Shown piece by piece: positions 35,302 to 44,380 of a stretch of DNA of 64,000 nucleotides. The notes under the pieces are model-generated. The model worked only from the letters and a program-made list of their open reading frames with translations, was not told the origin of the DNA and did not search any database. Each line of letters starts with the position of its first letter. The stretch's first letter is position 1. Origin of the DNA: Cytophagales bacterium (GTDB taxonomy: Bacteria > Bacteroidota > Bacteroidia > Cytophagales > Cyclobacteriaceae); assembly GCA_022360015.1 (NCBI GenBank), contig JAKSDQ010000214.1:62001-126000 (forward strand), given 5' to 3'. The position numbers and the translations under genes are program-made.

Positions 35302-37485
35302 TTACAGACTTGTCATTTTTGTCAAAAGCTTCTGAACATCGCTAACCGTATCGATATTGTACTTAGCCGCGGTGGCGGTAAAGCCAACCTTTAATGTGTA
35401 GGCTTTATCAGGCATTGCCTTAAAAGTATCCTCGTCAGTGTAGTCATCCCCGACGGCCATGATAAAGTCCCACTCATCTTTTTCCAACCAGGATGTGGAA
35501 GCAAGCCCTTTGTTTACCTTGTTGTCTTTGATCTCCAACACCTTATTTCCCTCCATCAGTTGCAGGTTTGTCCCTGAAATCCTCAGGTTCAGGTTTTCCA
35601 TTAGCTCATGTTTTCTGATCTCAGCCAGTCCGGGGTCAAGCTTTCTGTAGTGCCAGGCGATCGAATAGCTTTTTTCCTCTATAAAAGAACCAGGTGTTCG
35701 ATCGACAATGGCTTCCAGGAATGCTTTAATACCAGCCTTCCAGTCATCTTTCAGCGCTGTCATCTGACACCATTGATCCTCGATATTTCTGCACCAGGCC
35801 CCATGTTCGGCAATTAAGTTGACAGGAAGGTGATGAAACCAGGATTCAAGAGTATTCTTATCCCTGCCACTGATAATAACCACGTTGTTTTTATCGTTGC
35901 CGGTTAGTTTTTTAAGGTTATCCAGTAACTCTTCCGTTGGCTTGGCCTTCATCGGGTCATTTTTGAAACCAACAAGCGTACCGTCATAATCAAGAAAAAT
36001 TAACCTTTTAGTAGCGAGATTATAGTCTTTTAATAGCAATTCCTCCGCACTATCGTCGAATTGCTTTTCAAGTAGTTTGTCCGAAAGCTTTCTCAAATCT
36101 TCTAGTCTTGTTAAAAAATTATTAGCCCAGGTATTTATATTATTGCGCTGAATGATTTTCTTCATCCTTTTATTGCGGGTAATCTGCTCCTCCTCCGGCA
36201 TGTTAATGGCATTGTACAAGGCATCGACTATGCTGGCGGTACTGTTGGGGTTTACCTGCAAAGCGCTGGTCAGCTCCTTGGCCGAGCCTGCCATTTCACT
36301 TAAGATCAGCACCCCTTTACCATCGGTTTTGGTGGCGATGTATTCTTTGGAAACCAGGTTCATCCCATCCCGGTAAGGGGTTACCAGGGCAATAGGGGAA
36401 ATATGATACCAGGCAACCAGCCTTGAGAAGCGGAATGAACGGTAATAGTAATGTATTGGTGTCCAGTTGGAAGTACCCCATTTTCCATTGATTTTGCCCA
36501 CTGCCAGGTCGATCTCGTCTTTTAAGCTTTGATACTGGGGTACGGTAGATCGTGAAGGTACCAGAATGATGACCAGGGTGACCTTTCTTTTGTATTCCGG
36601 GTACCATTCCAGAAAGCGGTCAAAGGCCTTGAGCCGTTTTGGCAATGCCTTGGAATAGTCGAGCCTGTCGATAGCGAGTATGACTTTCTCGTCCTTGCTG
36701 ATGGTTTTTTTATATCTTGCTATTTCCTTTTGTGTCTCACTATCGTAGACTGCCCGCTCAAATTTATCATAATCGATCCCCATAGGCATGCTGTCGACAT
36801 CAACGATCCGGTCATGCAATGTTACACGTCCCAAAAAGTGATGGTTGAGGTCCAAAATCCTGCTGACAGCACTCAAAAAGTGCCGGACATAGTCATATGT
36901 GTGAAAACCGACAAGATCCGCACCGAGTACACCTTCCAGAATTTCACTTCGCCATGGCAGGGTCCTGAATAGCTCATAAGACGGAAAGGGTATGTGTAAA
37001 AAGAAACCTATGGAAGCTTTCCTGTATTTCTCACGGATGAGTCTCGGAACCAGCATTAAATGATAGTCCTGAACCCAGAATATGTCATCGGGCTCGGCAA
37101 TTTTAAATAATTTCTCGGCAAATATCATGTTCACTTCTTTGTATGCCAACCAGTAGCTGGTCATGTACATGGTATATTGCTGAAAGTAATGAAATAAGGG
37201 CCACAGCGTTTCATTGCTGAATCCCTTGTAATACTTGTCATATTTTTCCTGAGACAAAAAAACAGGGTACATGCCAAGCGCTTTTAGTTTATCTGTGATT
37301 TTTGACTGCAGCGAAGTGTCGCTGGTAATAATGCCCGGCCAGCCCAGCCAAATTATTTCCTTTTCCGTGTTTAAAGATTTTAAACCGGTTGCCAACCCTC
37401 CTGCGCTAGGTTTCAAATTAATGTCTCCATCACTTTCAATAATTGAAACCGGCAGACGGTTAGAAATAATTATTATTCTCGACAT
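35302..37485 (-). CDS. otsAB: Fused trehalose-6-phosphate synthase / trehalose-phosphatase
   Basis: A 727-residue bifunctional protein. Residues 1 to about 470 are a GT20 OtsA domain (IIISNRLPVSI, PSAGGLATGL, FWVQDYHLMLVPRLIRE, RDGMNLVSKEYIA). It joins a nucleotide-glucose donor to glucose 6-phosphate. Residues from about 490 are a HAD-type OtsB phosphatase with nucleophile motif FLDYDGTLVGF near residue 498 and a late GDDYTDEDTF. The product is trehalose, an osmo- and desiccation protectant. Fusion of the two domains is common in Bacteroidota and eukaryotes. The gene is divergent from the lipid kinase and convergent with GH15. Confidence 0.96.
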   Translation of the reverse strand: MSRIIIISNRLPVSIIESDGDINLKPSAGGLATGLKSLNTEKEIIWLGWPGIITSDTSLQSKITDKLKALGMYPVFLSQEKYDKYYKGFSNETLWPLFHYFQQYTMYMTSYWLAYKEVNMIFAEKLFKIAEPDDIFWVQDYHLMLVPRLIREKYRKASIGFFLHIPFPSYELFRTLPWRSEILEGVLGADLVGFHTYDYVRHFLSAVSRILDLNHHFLGRVTLHDRIVDVDSMPMGIDYDKFERAVYDSETQKEIARYKKTISKDEKVILAIDRLDYSKALPKRLKAFDRFLEWYPEYKRKVTLVIILVPSRSTVPQYQSLKDEIDLAVGKINGKWGTSNWTPIHYYYRSFRFSRLVAWYHISPIALVTPYRDGMNLVSKEYIATKTDGKGVLILSEMAGSAKELTSALQVNPNSTASIVDALYNAINMPEEEQITRNKRMKKIIQRNNINTWANNFLTRLEDLRKLSDKLLEKQFDDSAEELLLKDYNLATKRLIFLDYDGTLVGFKNDPMKAKPTEELLDNLKKLTGNDKNNVVIISGRDKNTLESWFHHLPVNLIAEHGAWCRNIEDQWCQMTALKDDWKAGIKAFLEAIVDRTPGSFIEEKSYSIAWHYRKLDPGLAEIRKHELMENLNLRISGTNLQLMEGNKVLEIKDNKVNKGLASTSWLEKDEWDFIMAVGDDYTDEDTFKAMPDKAYTLKVGFTATAAKYNIDTVSDVQKLLTKMTSL

Positions 37486-37612
37486 TAATCTAGTTTTGTT
37501 TTTGGGTCGATCTTTGTTAATTTAGAAGTTAGTCATACCAATTTTTATGCAATCTCTTTAATAAATTGTTAATAAAAAATAGTATTTTAGATGCTTTTAA
37601 TACTTCAAATTT

Positions 37613-38584
37613 TTGTCAAGCCACCAATATAACACAAAAAGTTTAAAAACGAAGACCTGGTTTGTAATTGTAAACCCTGTGGCAGCAGGTGGCAGGGTCA
37701 GAAATAGATGGCGTAAAATTAAAAAAGAATTACTTATTCAGGAAATTGAATTCGATTTTTGCTTTTCAAATTATGAACGTCACACCATTTTGCTGACAAA
37801 AAACGCTTTGCAGAACGGCTACCGGAAAATATTAGGGGTAGGCGGTGATGGTACATTGAATGAAATTGTAAATGGCATATTTGGCCATGAAACTATCCCG
37901 GATCCCAGCGAGGTAACAGTGGGTGTGATTCCCGCCGGCACCGGGAATGACTGGATTAGGTCGCATAATATCAGTAAGCAATACAAAGAAGCTATTAAAA
38001 ATTTGCGTACCAACCGGACGTTATTGCAAGACATAGGAAAAATAAGCCTAACTACCGAAAAAGGAGCATTTACGCATTATTACCTGAACATCGCCGGTAT
38101 AGGTTTTAATGCGTCAGTGGTTAAAAATACCAGGTTGATTTCCGGAAAAACTTTTCATGGCAAATACTATTACCTATTGGCAATGATCATATCGCTGATT
38201 CGCTACCGGCCGGTAGATTTAGTCATCGACACAGGCGTTTCAGATGAATGGAGGCTATCAGTTTTTGCTATGAGTATAGCTATATGCAAATTCAATGGAG
38301 GAGGCATGATGATGGCTCCCCACGCCAGGTACGATGACGGCCTTTTGTCTTTAACAGTGGTTGGGAAAATTAACAAATTAAGCGTAATAAGGAACTTTTT
38401 TAAACTGTTTGACGGTAGTTTTATAAATAATAAGGAAGTGAAAATAGTAAATACCCAAAAACTTTCTGTTGTTGCTCCTGAATCGTTTGGGGTTGAGATG
38501 GATGGCGAGTTGTTAGGTGAAACAAAATTAATTACATTTGAGAATTTGTCGGGAAAACTGAGGGTTATATCTGGTAATAGTTAG
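37613..38584 (+). CDS. Diacylglycerol/lipid kinase family protein
   Basis: A 323-residue YegS/DagK-type kinase that phosphorylates a lipid such as diacylglycerol. The N-terminus IVNPVAAGGRVRNRW leads to the nucleotide motif VGGDGTLNEIVNGI and PAGTGNDWIRS. The C-terminal beta-domain has GVEMDGELL. No ATG lies in frame before the first core strand, so the TTG at 37613 (MSSHQYNTKS) is the likely start. It ends 29 nt before the helicase gene, probably one operon. Its role is probably membrane lipid turnover; the substrate is not certain. Confidence 0.92.
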   Translation: MSSHQYNTKSLKTKTWFVIVNPVAAGGRVRNRWRKIKKELLIQEIEFDFCFSNYERHTILLTKNALQNGYRKILGVGGDGTLNEIVNGIFGHETIPDPSEVTVGVIPAGTGNDWIRSHNISKQYKEAIKNLRTNRTLLQDIGKISLTTEKGAFTHYYLNIAGIGFNASVVKNTRLISGKTFHGKYYYLLAMIISLIRYRPVDLVIDTGVSDEWRLSVFAMSIAICKFNGGGMMMAPHARYDDGLLSLTVVGKINKLSVIRNFFKLFDGSFINNKEVKIVNTQKLSVVAPESFGVEMDGELLGETKLITFENLSGKLRVISGNS

Positions 38585-38613
38585 TTAATTTGTAAAAAAT
38601 AACAAGATAGACA

Positions 38614-39819
38614 TTGGAGTTTAAAGATTTTAATTTTAGTGAGGAGTTGTACGACGGACTATCAGCTATGGGGTTTAAACAGCCAACTCCTATACAACAA
38701 CAGGCCATCCCGGCCGTTATGGAGAAAAAGGATCTGATCGCCTGCGCGCAAACCGGTACGGGCAAGACGGCCGCGTTTTTGTTGCCGGTCATGGATGATA
38801 TTATCAGACAGGCATCCGATAATATTAGTACCCTTATAATTGTACCGACACGGGAACTGGCGGTGCAGATCGATCAGCAGTTGGAAGGGTTTTCATATTT
38901 CACCCCTATCAGTTCCATTGCAGTGTATGGGGGAGGTGATGGAAATACTTTTAACCGGGAAAAAGCTGCCCTCACCCAGGGCGCTGATATCATCATCGCA
39001 ACGCCCGGCCGAATTATTACCCACCTCAATTTAGGTTATGTAAACTTCGGGAATCTGCGACATTTGATTCTGGATGAGGCGGACCGGATGTTGGATATGG
39101 GTTTTTTTGACGATCTGATGAAAATCGTCAGACAACTTCCTGAAAAGCGGCAAACCCTGTTATTTTCGGCCACTATGCCTCCGAAAATCAGACAATTGGC
39201 AGAAAAAATACTGCATGATCCGTTCAGAATCGACATAGCCATTTCCAAACCGGCTGAAGGATTGTTTCATGCGGCTTTTTCAGTCTATGATCACCAAAAA
39301 CTTGACCTGGTCACTCACCTGATCTCGGCAAAACCATTGCCAAGCATCATCATATTTTGTTCTACCAAGGCCAATGTAAAACGTATCAATAAAAGCCTGA
39401 AAAAACTGAAATTCCGGTCTGAAGAAATTCACTCTGACCTGGAGCAGGAGGAAAGAGAGGATGTTTTAAGGAGATTCAGGAACCGGGAATTGCAAATATT
39501 GGTGGCCACTGATATCCTGTCGAGGGGTATTGATATTGAAAGCATCAGTCTTATCATTAACTACGATGTACCACCCGATGCCGAAGATTACATCCACCGC
39601 ATAGGCCGTACGGCAAGGGCAGAAACAACGGGCATAGCCTTTACATTTATCAATGAAAGTGAACAGAGTAAATTCAAGAGGATTGAAAAACTGATCGGCC
39701 ATGAAATAAGAAAGGTAAAACTACCCGCCCACATCGGTGAAGGCCCTGTTTACAACCCCAGACCTCTTAAAAACGGCCATAAAAAAAGAACTTACAAAAA
39801 GAAAAAACGGAGTAAATAA
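38614..39819 (+). CDS. DEAD-box RNA helicase (RhlE-like)
   Basis: A 401-residue ATP-dependent RNA helicase. All motifs are present in order: Q motif (GFKQPTPIQQQAIP), Walker A AQTGTGKT, PTRELA, TPGRI, LDEADRML, FSATMP, ATDILSRGID and HRIGRTAR. A short Lys/Arg-rich tail (GHKKRTYKKKKRSK) likely adds RNA binding. These helicases remodel RNA in ribosome assembly and cold growth. The TTG at 38614 is the likely start: MEFKDFNF is the usual N-terminus and no ATG precedes it. It follows the lipid kinase by 29 nt. A long hairpin begins inside its stop codon. Confidence 0.95.
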   Translation: MEFKDFNFSEELYDGLSAMGFKQPTPIQQQAIPAVMEKKDLIACAQTGTGKTAAFLLPVMDDIIRQASDNISTLIIVPTRELAVQIDQQLEGFSYFTPISSIAVYGGGDGNTFNREKAALTQGADIIIATPGRIITHLNLGYVNFGNLRHLILDEADRMLDMGFFDDLMKIVRQLPEKRQTLLFSATMPPKIRQLAEKILHDPFRIDIAISKPAEGLFHAAFSVYDHQKLDLVTHLISAKPLPSIIIFCSTKANVKRINKSLKKLKFRSEEIHSDLEQEEREDVLRRFRNRELQILVATDILSRGIDIESISLIINYDVPPDAEDYIHRIGRTARAETTGIAFTFINESEQSKFKRIEKLIGHEIRKVKLPAHIGEGPVYNPRPLKNGHKKRTYKKKKRSK

Positions 39820-39918
39820 TTTACAATGGACAATGAACAATTGACAATGGGGAACTAACAGTTATTGGGTAACAAACTTCAGTTATCATTGTCAATTGTC
39901 TATTATCAATTGTAAATT
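39818..39918. repeat. Inverted-repeat element, AATTGTCAATT family, between convergent genes
   Basis: Left arm 39818-39849 and right arm 39887-39918 agree at 28 of 32 positions as inverted copies, with a 37-nt centre. It fills the whole gap between the helicase stop (39819) and the stop of the ThuA/dehydrogenase gene (39920), so it could act as a two-way terminator as well as being a repeat. Confidence 0.7.
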
Positions 39919-39919
39919 C

Positions 39920-42900
39920 CTACTTAACAGTGTTTTGAAAATTAAAAAGGATACTGATTACCATACAAACGGGCCCGGTGTTATCCTGATTTTTCCCAAC
40001 AAAGTAAAGGTCATGGGTCCCCTTCTGGGGTGATTCGAGATTGATGGTGGCGGGATAACCCATATTATTTTCCATGACGGATACTTTTCCCAGGAGAGAG
40101 CCGTCAGGGCTACCGGTTCTTAGCTCAATTTCACCACCTTTGAGTCTTTCGTCTTTGCCTACTATCAGGGTGACGCTTGTGACACCGGTGAGATCTATGT
40201 CATCAAACCTTGTGTAGGAACCATGCATAAAGACCACTAACTCCAATTTAGTGTCCGGAATTTCGAAGGTCATTGTTTCAGCTTGATCATCATATTTGAT
40301 AGCAGAAACCATTGGGCTGCGTAACACCAGGGTCTTCTCTGTACTAAGAGGGCCTATTTTACCACCCCCTGTATCAGTGTAGGAGGCCTTGATAAAATAA
40401 GTTCCCTTCATGGGTGTTTTCAGGTGCTCTTTGAAACTGAAATTGCCCGACAATGGCAATCCCGGAGGCCTGTTTTTGTTATCATCCAGCGACAAAATGT
40501 ATGAAACCATTTGTTCTGCATCAGGCTGGCTGATCTGTGGATGGGCTGCCATGGCTTGTTCACCCCAGACACCGCCGCCACCGTTAATGATTTTACCGGC
40601 CAGATAGCCCATATCATCTTGTTTATATTTGGCGGCCACTCGCATGTAAGAAGGGCCTATAGACTTTTCATCTTTTTGATGACATGATTTACAATCGCTG
40701 CCTTCCATGAGCCTTTTTCCAACCATAAATTTTGAAAACTCCTGGCCGGATTTGTGTCCCTGCTCAATCAGGGTTTTATCAAATCCCTGATCGAGATAGT
40801 CTATGGTCAAATAGATGTCTTCGCCGGAAATGCTTCCATCTTCAGTACTTCCATCTTCCAGGTCGTTGACTTTGACGGTATAATCAATCGATCTCCGGTC
40901 AAAATAAAATGTCTGGTTGCCGTCAAAAGCTATTTGAACATCCGGCTTTTCATTCCCTACTTTGATTTCAAGCTGATCCGTACTTTCATTGCCTGCCGCA
41001 TCAGTGACCTTTAGTTTCACCTGATAAATACCTGCAGCGGGGAAGGTAAATGAGGGATTTTCTTCAGTGGCCGGATTGTTCCCTTTCTCCATAAATTTCC
41101 AGTTGTAAGTTACCTCGTCATTGTCATAATCTATCACTTCTGAGGTGAAATTTACTGATAACGGCGCTGCGCCTACGGTTTTGTCGGCCATAATTTTCAC
41201 TTCCGGTGGCCTGTTTCCTCCATTGTAATCAATCCGGAAGAGTGTTGCGTCTTCATTTTGACTAAACCATTTCTGTCCATATTCTATTCCATAAAGCGAT
41301 CCATCGGGCCCAAACTGCATATCAATGATATTATTAAATGCGGTACCTGCCATGAAGGGATCGATGTTCAGCAGATCACCATTTTCATCCATAGTCACAA
41401 TCATTATCCAGTCCCTGATCCAATCATAGATGATAAGTTTTTTATCGAAATAATCCGGAAAGCTGCTTTCCGGATTTGTGAAATCTTCTTTATGAAAAAC
41501 AGGCCCGGCCATAGCATTCCTTCCGCCTTCGCCGACAATGGGAAACTCCGGGGAGGCCGCATAGGGATACCAGATAAATGCAGGTTGGGCGGTAGGTAGC
41601 TCTTTTCTTCCGGTATTATTGACAGACAGGTTAACCGGTTTATTCACATCAAACAGGGCTCCTGACTTTTCAGTGGCAAAGTCATAGTCGAGATATGCCT
41701 TATTGTCTCCCACAAAGTAGGGCCACCCGAAAAATCCGGCCCCCCTGGCCTGGTTGACCTCATCATGGCCCCTCGGGCCCCTTTCAGGCTTTTCTTCGCC
41801 GGCGTCAGGACCAACATCTCCCCAATAAAGATAGCCAGTCTTTTGGTCGATAGAAATGCGGTAGGGGTTGCGGCATCCCATCACATATATTTCAGGTTTT
41901 GATAAAGGATCGTCTTTAGGAAAAAGGTTGCCTTCCGGAATAGTATAGGTGCCGTCTGCTTCCGGGCGGATTCGCAGTATTTTACCACGCAGGTCATTCG
42001 TATTTCCGGAGCTTCTCTGGGCATCCCAGGGTCGTCTGTCCGGCCTTTCGTCAATAGGGGCAAACCCATCACTTTTAAAAGGATTGGTATCATCACCGGT
42101 GGACAAAAACAGGTTTCCGTCAGGGCCAAACTCTATGGAACCGCCTGTATGGCAGCATTCATCCCTTTGTACCGGCACCTTCAACACAATGATTTCACTG
42201 TCCATATTCAGGTGATCACCTGTCAGTTCAAACCTGGATAGATGTTGCACCGGTGTTTCACCCGCCGGACTGTAATACAAATATATCCAATGGTTGTTAT
42301 CATAATCAGGATCTAGGGCCAGTCCCATGAGTCCATCTTCAAACGCTGTATGGACCGGTATGGTAGCTAATACTTTGACGGTATCCAGCTCCGGGTCATA
42401 CATTTTTACAGCCCCGCGACGTTCTGTAAACAAGACTTTCCCATTACTTAATACGGCCATTTCTGTCGGTTCATTGAGGTTGGATGTTAACACGACTTTG
42501 GTGAACCGGTTTTCCTCGGGTAACCGGTAAGTGGTTACTTTGCCGTAATCCAACGGTTTTTGATCTCCCATGGCATAGGTGATTCCTCCCAGCAGGTGTT
42601 CGAGGTATTTTTCTTCGCTAAAAGACTCATTGGTATGGCCCAGACCGGTATAAAATGCCCTTCCTCCATCATAGTCATGATACCATGCAATAGGGTGATT
42701 TTCACCGTTGGTACCCCCTTCATATGAGCTTTCATCCAGATTGATCAGCACATTGATCTCCGGGTTAATGGATTTGTAATTGTACCATTCATCGGCTCTG
42801 TTCCATTCATCTTCCAGCATGCCGGTGGCCTGGTGATTTTTGTCCAGCACCTCAAGCCTGGCATCACGAACATTGGGGTTGTTCGGATGACCATTGAAAT

Positions 42901-43297
42901 AGGCACCTACCAGCTTCCCATACCACCGCCAGTGGTATTCTGTGTCAGCAGCGGCATGGATACCCACATAACCTCCTCCGGCCTGAATATACCGCTCAAA
43001 ATCTGCCTGTTGGTAAGGATTCAACACGTCGCCGGTAGTGTTTAAAAAGATCACAGCGCTATATTGCCGAAGGTTTTCTTCATTGAAATTTCCGGCATTT
43101 TCGGTGGTGTCTACCTGGAAACCATTTTGCTGGCCCAACCTGGTAATTGCCTGAATGCCAGGCTCAATGGAAGAATGCCGGAAGCCTTCGGTTTTACTGA
43201 AGACCAGTACTTTTTTATCTCTTTGTACTGCCTGATCGCAGGAGGATACGCCCAAAACCAGTAGTACCAAGGTTATTGATGTAAAAAAATTTCTCAT
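39920..43297 (-). CDS. Lipoprotein fusion: ThuA - PQQ-type sugar dehydrogenase - PKD - cytochrome c - C-terminal sandwich domain
   Basis: A 1125-residue envelope lipoprotein (lipobox LGVSSC, Cys20). Domains: ThuA (about 30-255: VFSKTEGFRHSSIE, GGGYVGIHAAADTE); a six-bladed GSDH/sorbosone-dehydrogenase propeller (about 265-690: FEDGLMGLALDPDY, FGPDGNLFLSTGDD); PKD (about 695-785); a c-type cytochrome with heme motif C869-K-S-C-H873; and a C-terminal CBM6-like beta-sandwich (about 960-1120). It would oxidise a sugar and pass electrons to its own heme. The ATG at 43297 is chosen over TTG 43327 because it starts the signal peptide. The 3-keto-disaccharide-hydrolase gene lies 71 nt upstream in the same direction. 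Substrate unknown. Confidence 0.9.
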   Translation of the reverse strand: MRNFFTSITLVLLVLGVSSCDQAVQRDKKVLVFSKTEGFRHSSIEPGIQAITRLGQQNGFQVDTTENAGNFNEENLRQYSAVIFLNTTGDVLNPYQQADFERYIQAGGGYVGIHAAADTEYHWRWYGKLVGAYFNGHPNNPNVRDARLEVLDKNHQATGMLEDEWNRADEWYNYKSINPEINVLINLDESSYEGGTNGENHPIAWYHDYDGGRAFYTGLGHTNESFSEEKYLEHLLGGITYAMGDQKPLDYGKVTTYRLPEENRFTKVVLTSNLNEPTEMAVLSNGKVLFTERRGAVKMYDPELDTVKVLATIPVHTAFEDGLMGLALDPDYDNNHWIYLYYSPAGETPVQHLSRFELTGDHLNMDSEIIVLKVPVQRDECCHTGGSIEFGPDGNLFLSTGDDTNPFKSDGFAPIDERPDRRPWDAQRSSGNTNDLRGKILRIRPEADGTYTIPEGNLFPKDDPLSKPEIYVMGCRNPYRISIDQKTGYLYWGDVGPDAGEEKPERGPRGHDEVNQARGAGFFGWPYFVGDNKAYLDYDFATEKSGALFDVNKPVNLSVNNTGRKELPTAQPAFIWYPYAASPEFPIVGEGGRNAMAGPVFHKEDFTNPESSFPDYFDKKLIIYDWIRDWIMIVTMDENGDLLNIDPFMAGTAFNNIIDMQFGPDGSLYGIEYGQKWFSQNEDATLFRIDYNGGNRPPEVKIMADKTVGAAPLSVNFTSEVIDYDNDEVTYNWKFMEKGNNPATEENPSFTFPAAGIYQVKLKVTDAAGNESTDQLEIKVGNEKPDVQIAFDGNQTFYFDRRSIDYTVKVNDLEDGSTEDGSISGEDIYLTIDYLDQGFDKTLIEQGHKSGQEFSKFMVGKRLMEGSDCKSCHQKDEKSIGPSYMRVAAKYKQDDMGYLAGKIINGGGGVWGEQAMAAHPQISQPDAEQMVSYILSLDDNKNRPPGLPLSGNFSFKEHLKTPMKGTYFIKASYTDTGGGKIGPLSTEKTLVLRSPMVSAIKYDDQAETMTFEIPDTKLELVVFMHGSYTRFDDIDLTGVTSVTLIVGKDERLKGGEIELRTGSPDGSLLGKVSVMENNMGYPATINLESPQKGTHDLYFVGKNQDNTGPVCMVISILFNFQNTVK

Positions 43298-43368
43298 AGT
43301 CAAGATTTTAATTGAGGAAACGACCAAGCATTTTTAGTCACACAATATCGGGGGACATTGTCTATGAC

Positions 43369-44157
43369 CTAGAGTTGCCTGATCTTGATATTTTTGAACC
43401 AAACCCTGTCGCCATGATCTTGCAGGGAGATATAACCTTTTTTAGATGTTCCAAACCCCGGCATGTCTTTAAATTTACTACCGGCTATCAGTGTTTGCCA
43501 TGATGGATCATCCATATTGAATTCTACCACTTTACGCCCGTTTTGCCAATGCTCTACACGGCCGTTATCGGAAATCAGGCGTATCTTGTTCCATTCACCG
43601 GGTGGGTTTACGGTAACCACTTCACATTCGATCAGGTCATATAAATCCCCGGCGCGGTGCTTTACAATTTTACCGTCCGGATGACCATCATCATCCAGTA
43701 TCTGCATTTCAGGACCTGTTTGCCAGACCCGGTCGTACTGTTCCTCTTCAAGCACGTGATAAATAATCCCACTGTTGCCACCTTCGGCAATTTTCCATTC
43801 GAGTGACAACTCAAAGTTTTCGTACGTCTGATCTGTTATGATATCGCCCCCTTTTTCATCACCCCCGGTGACGAGGGTTAATGTTCCGTCTTCTACTTTC
43901 CAGGCCGGCCCAATCCCGGTACTTTTAAAATTCCGCCATCCGGCAGTGGTTTGACCATCGAACAGTAATTTCCAGCCCTGTTCTTTCTCCCCGGCAGTAA
44001 GCGTGTTATCCACCGGGGATGCTGAGGTTGCTGATTCTGTAGAAGTATCGGATTCGGTAGTTTGATTCGTTTCTTTTTGCTGTTGCTGACAATTGGCAAA
44101 GATCAAAGTTATTATCAAGCAAATTAATTTCGGAAGAAGTATTTTCTTTGGTTTCAT
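43369..44157 (-). CDS. DUF1080 / 3-keto-disaccharide hydrolase family lipoprotein
   Basis: A 262-residue lipoprotein from the ATG 44157 (MKPKKILLPKLICL; lipobox LIFANC). A Ser/Thr-rich linker (about 25-55) leads to one LamG-like sandwich with family marks GWKLLFDGQTTAGWRNF, GGNSGIIYHV, GPEMQILDDDGHPDG, GEWNKIRL and GYISLQDHGDRVWFKNI. Members of this family (PF06439) act on glycosides whose glucose has been oxidised at C3. Upstream in-frame starts at 44190 and 44199 would add a non-signal leader. It is divergent from the MFS gene and upstream of the ThuA/dehydrogenase fusion, a setting that fits oxidative sugar breakdown. Confidence 0.9.
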   Translation of the reverse strand: MKPKKILLPKLICLIITLIFANCQQQQKETNQTTESDTSTESATSASPVDNTLTAGEKEQGWKLLFDGQTTAGWRNFKSTGIGPAWKVEDGTLTLVTGGDEKGGDIITDQTYENFELSLEWKIAEGGNSGIIYHVLEEEQYDRVWQTGPEMQILDDDGHPDGKIVKHRAGDLYDLIECEVVTVNPPGEWNKIRLISDNGRVEHWQNGRKVVEFNMDDPSWQTLIAGSKFKDMPGFGTSKKGYISLQDHGDRVWFKNIKIRQL

Positions 44158-44304
44158 AAGTGAATTTAGATTAGGTAAAATGGCATTCATTACCAACAAA
44201 CGGGATAAATTTATTATTTTCTTTTATAATGGATAATATTATTTCAATTTTTAATTCCACAAATATGGGAAAATTTTATTTGGTGCTGGGGTAAAAATCA
44301 AATA

Positions 44305-44335
44305 TTTGCTTAAATTGTAAAAATTCATAATTTTA
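44305..44335 (+). promoter_or_regulatory. Promoter candidate for the MFS gene
   Basis: TTTG at 44305-44308 and TAATTTTA at 44328-44335, spacer 19 nt, match the -33 box exactly and the -7 box at seven of eight positions. The region is very AT-rich, so a chance match is possible. Confidence 0.3.
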
Positions 44336-44380
44336 TTTTTCAAATTCTTAAAAATTTTTGCAACTAACCTTTTTAACATT

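Noticed and set aside
35158..35394. Short plus-strand protein in the repeat after GH15
   Set aside because: It is a translation of the REP-like hairpin and of the antisense end of the trehalose gene.
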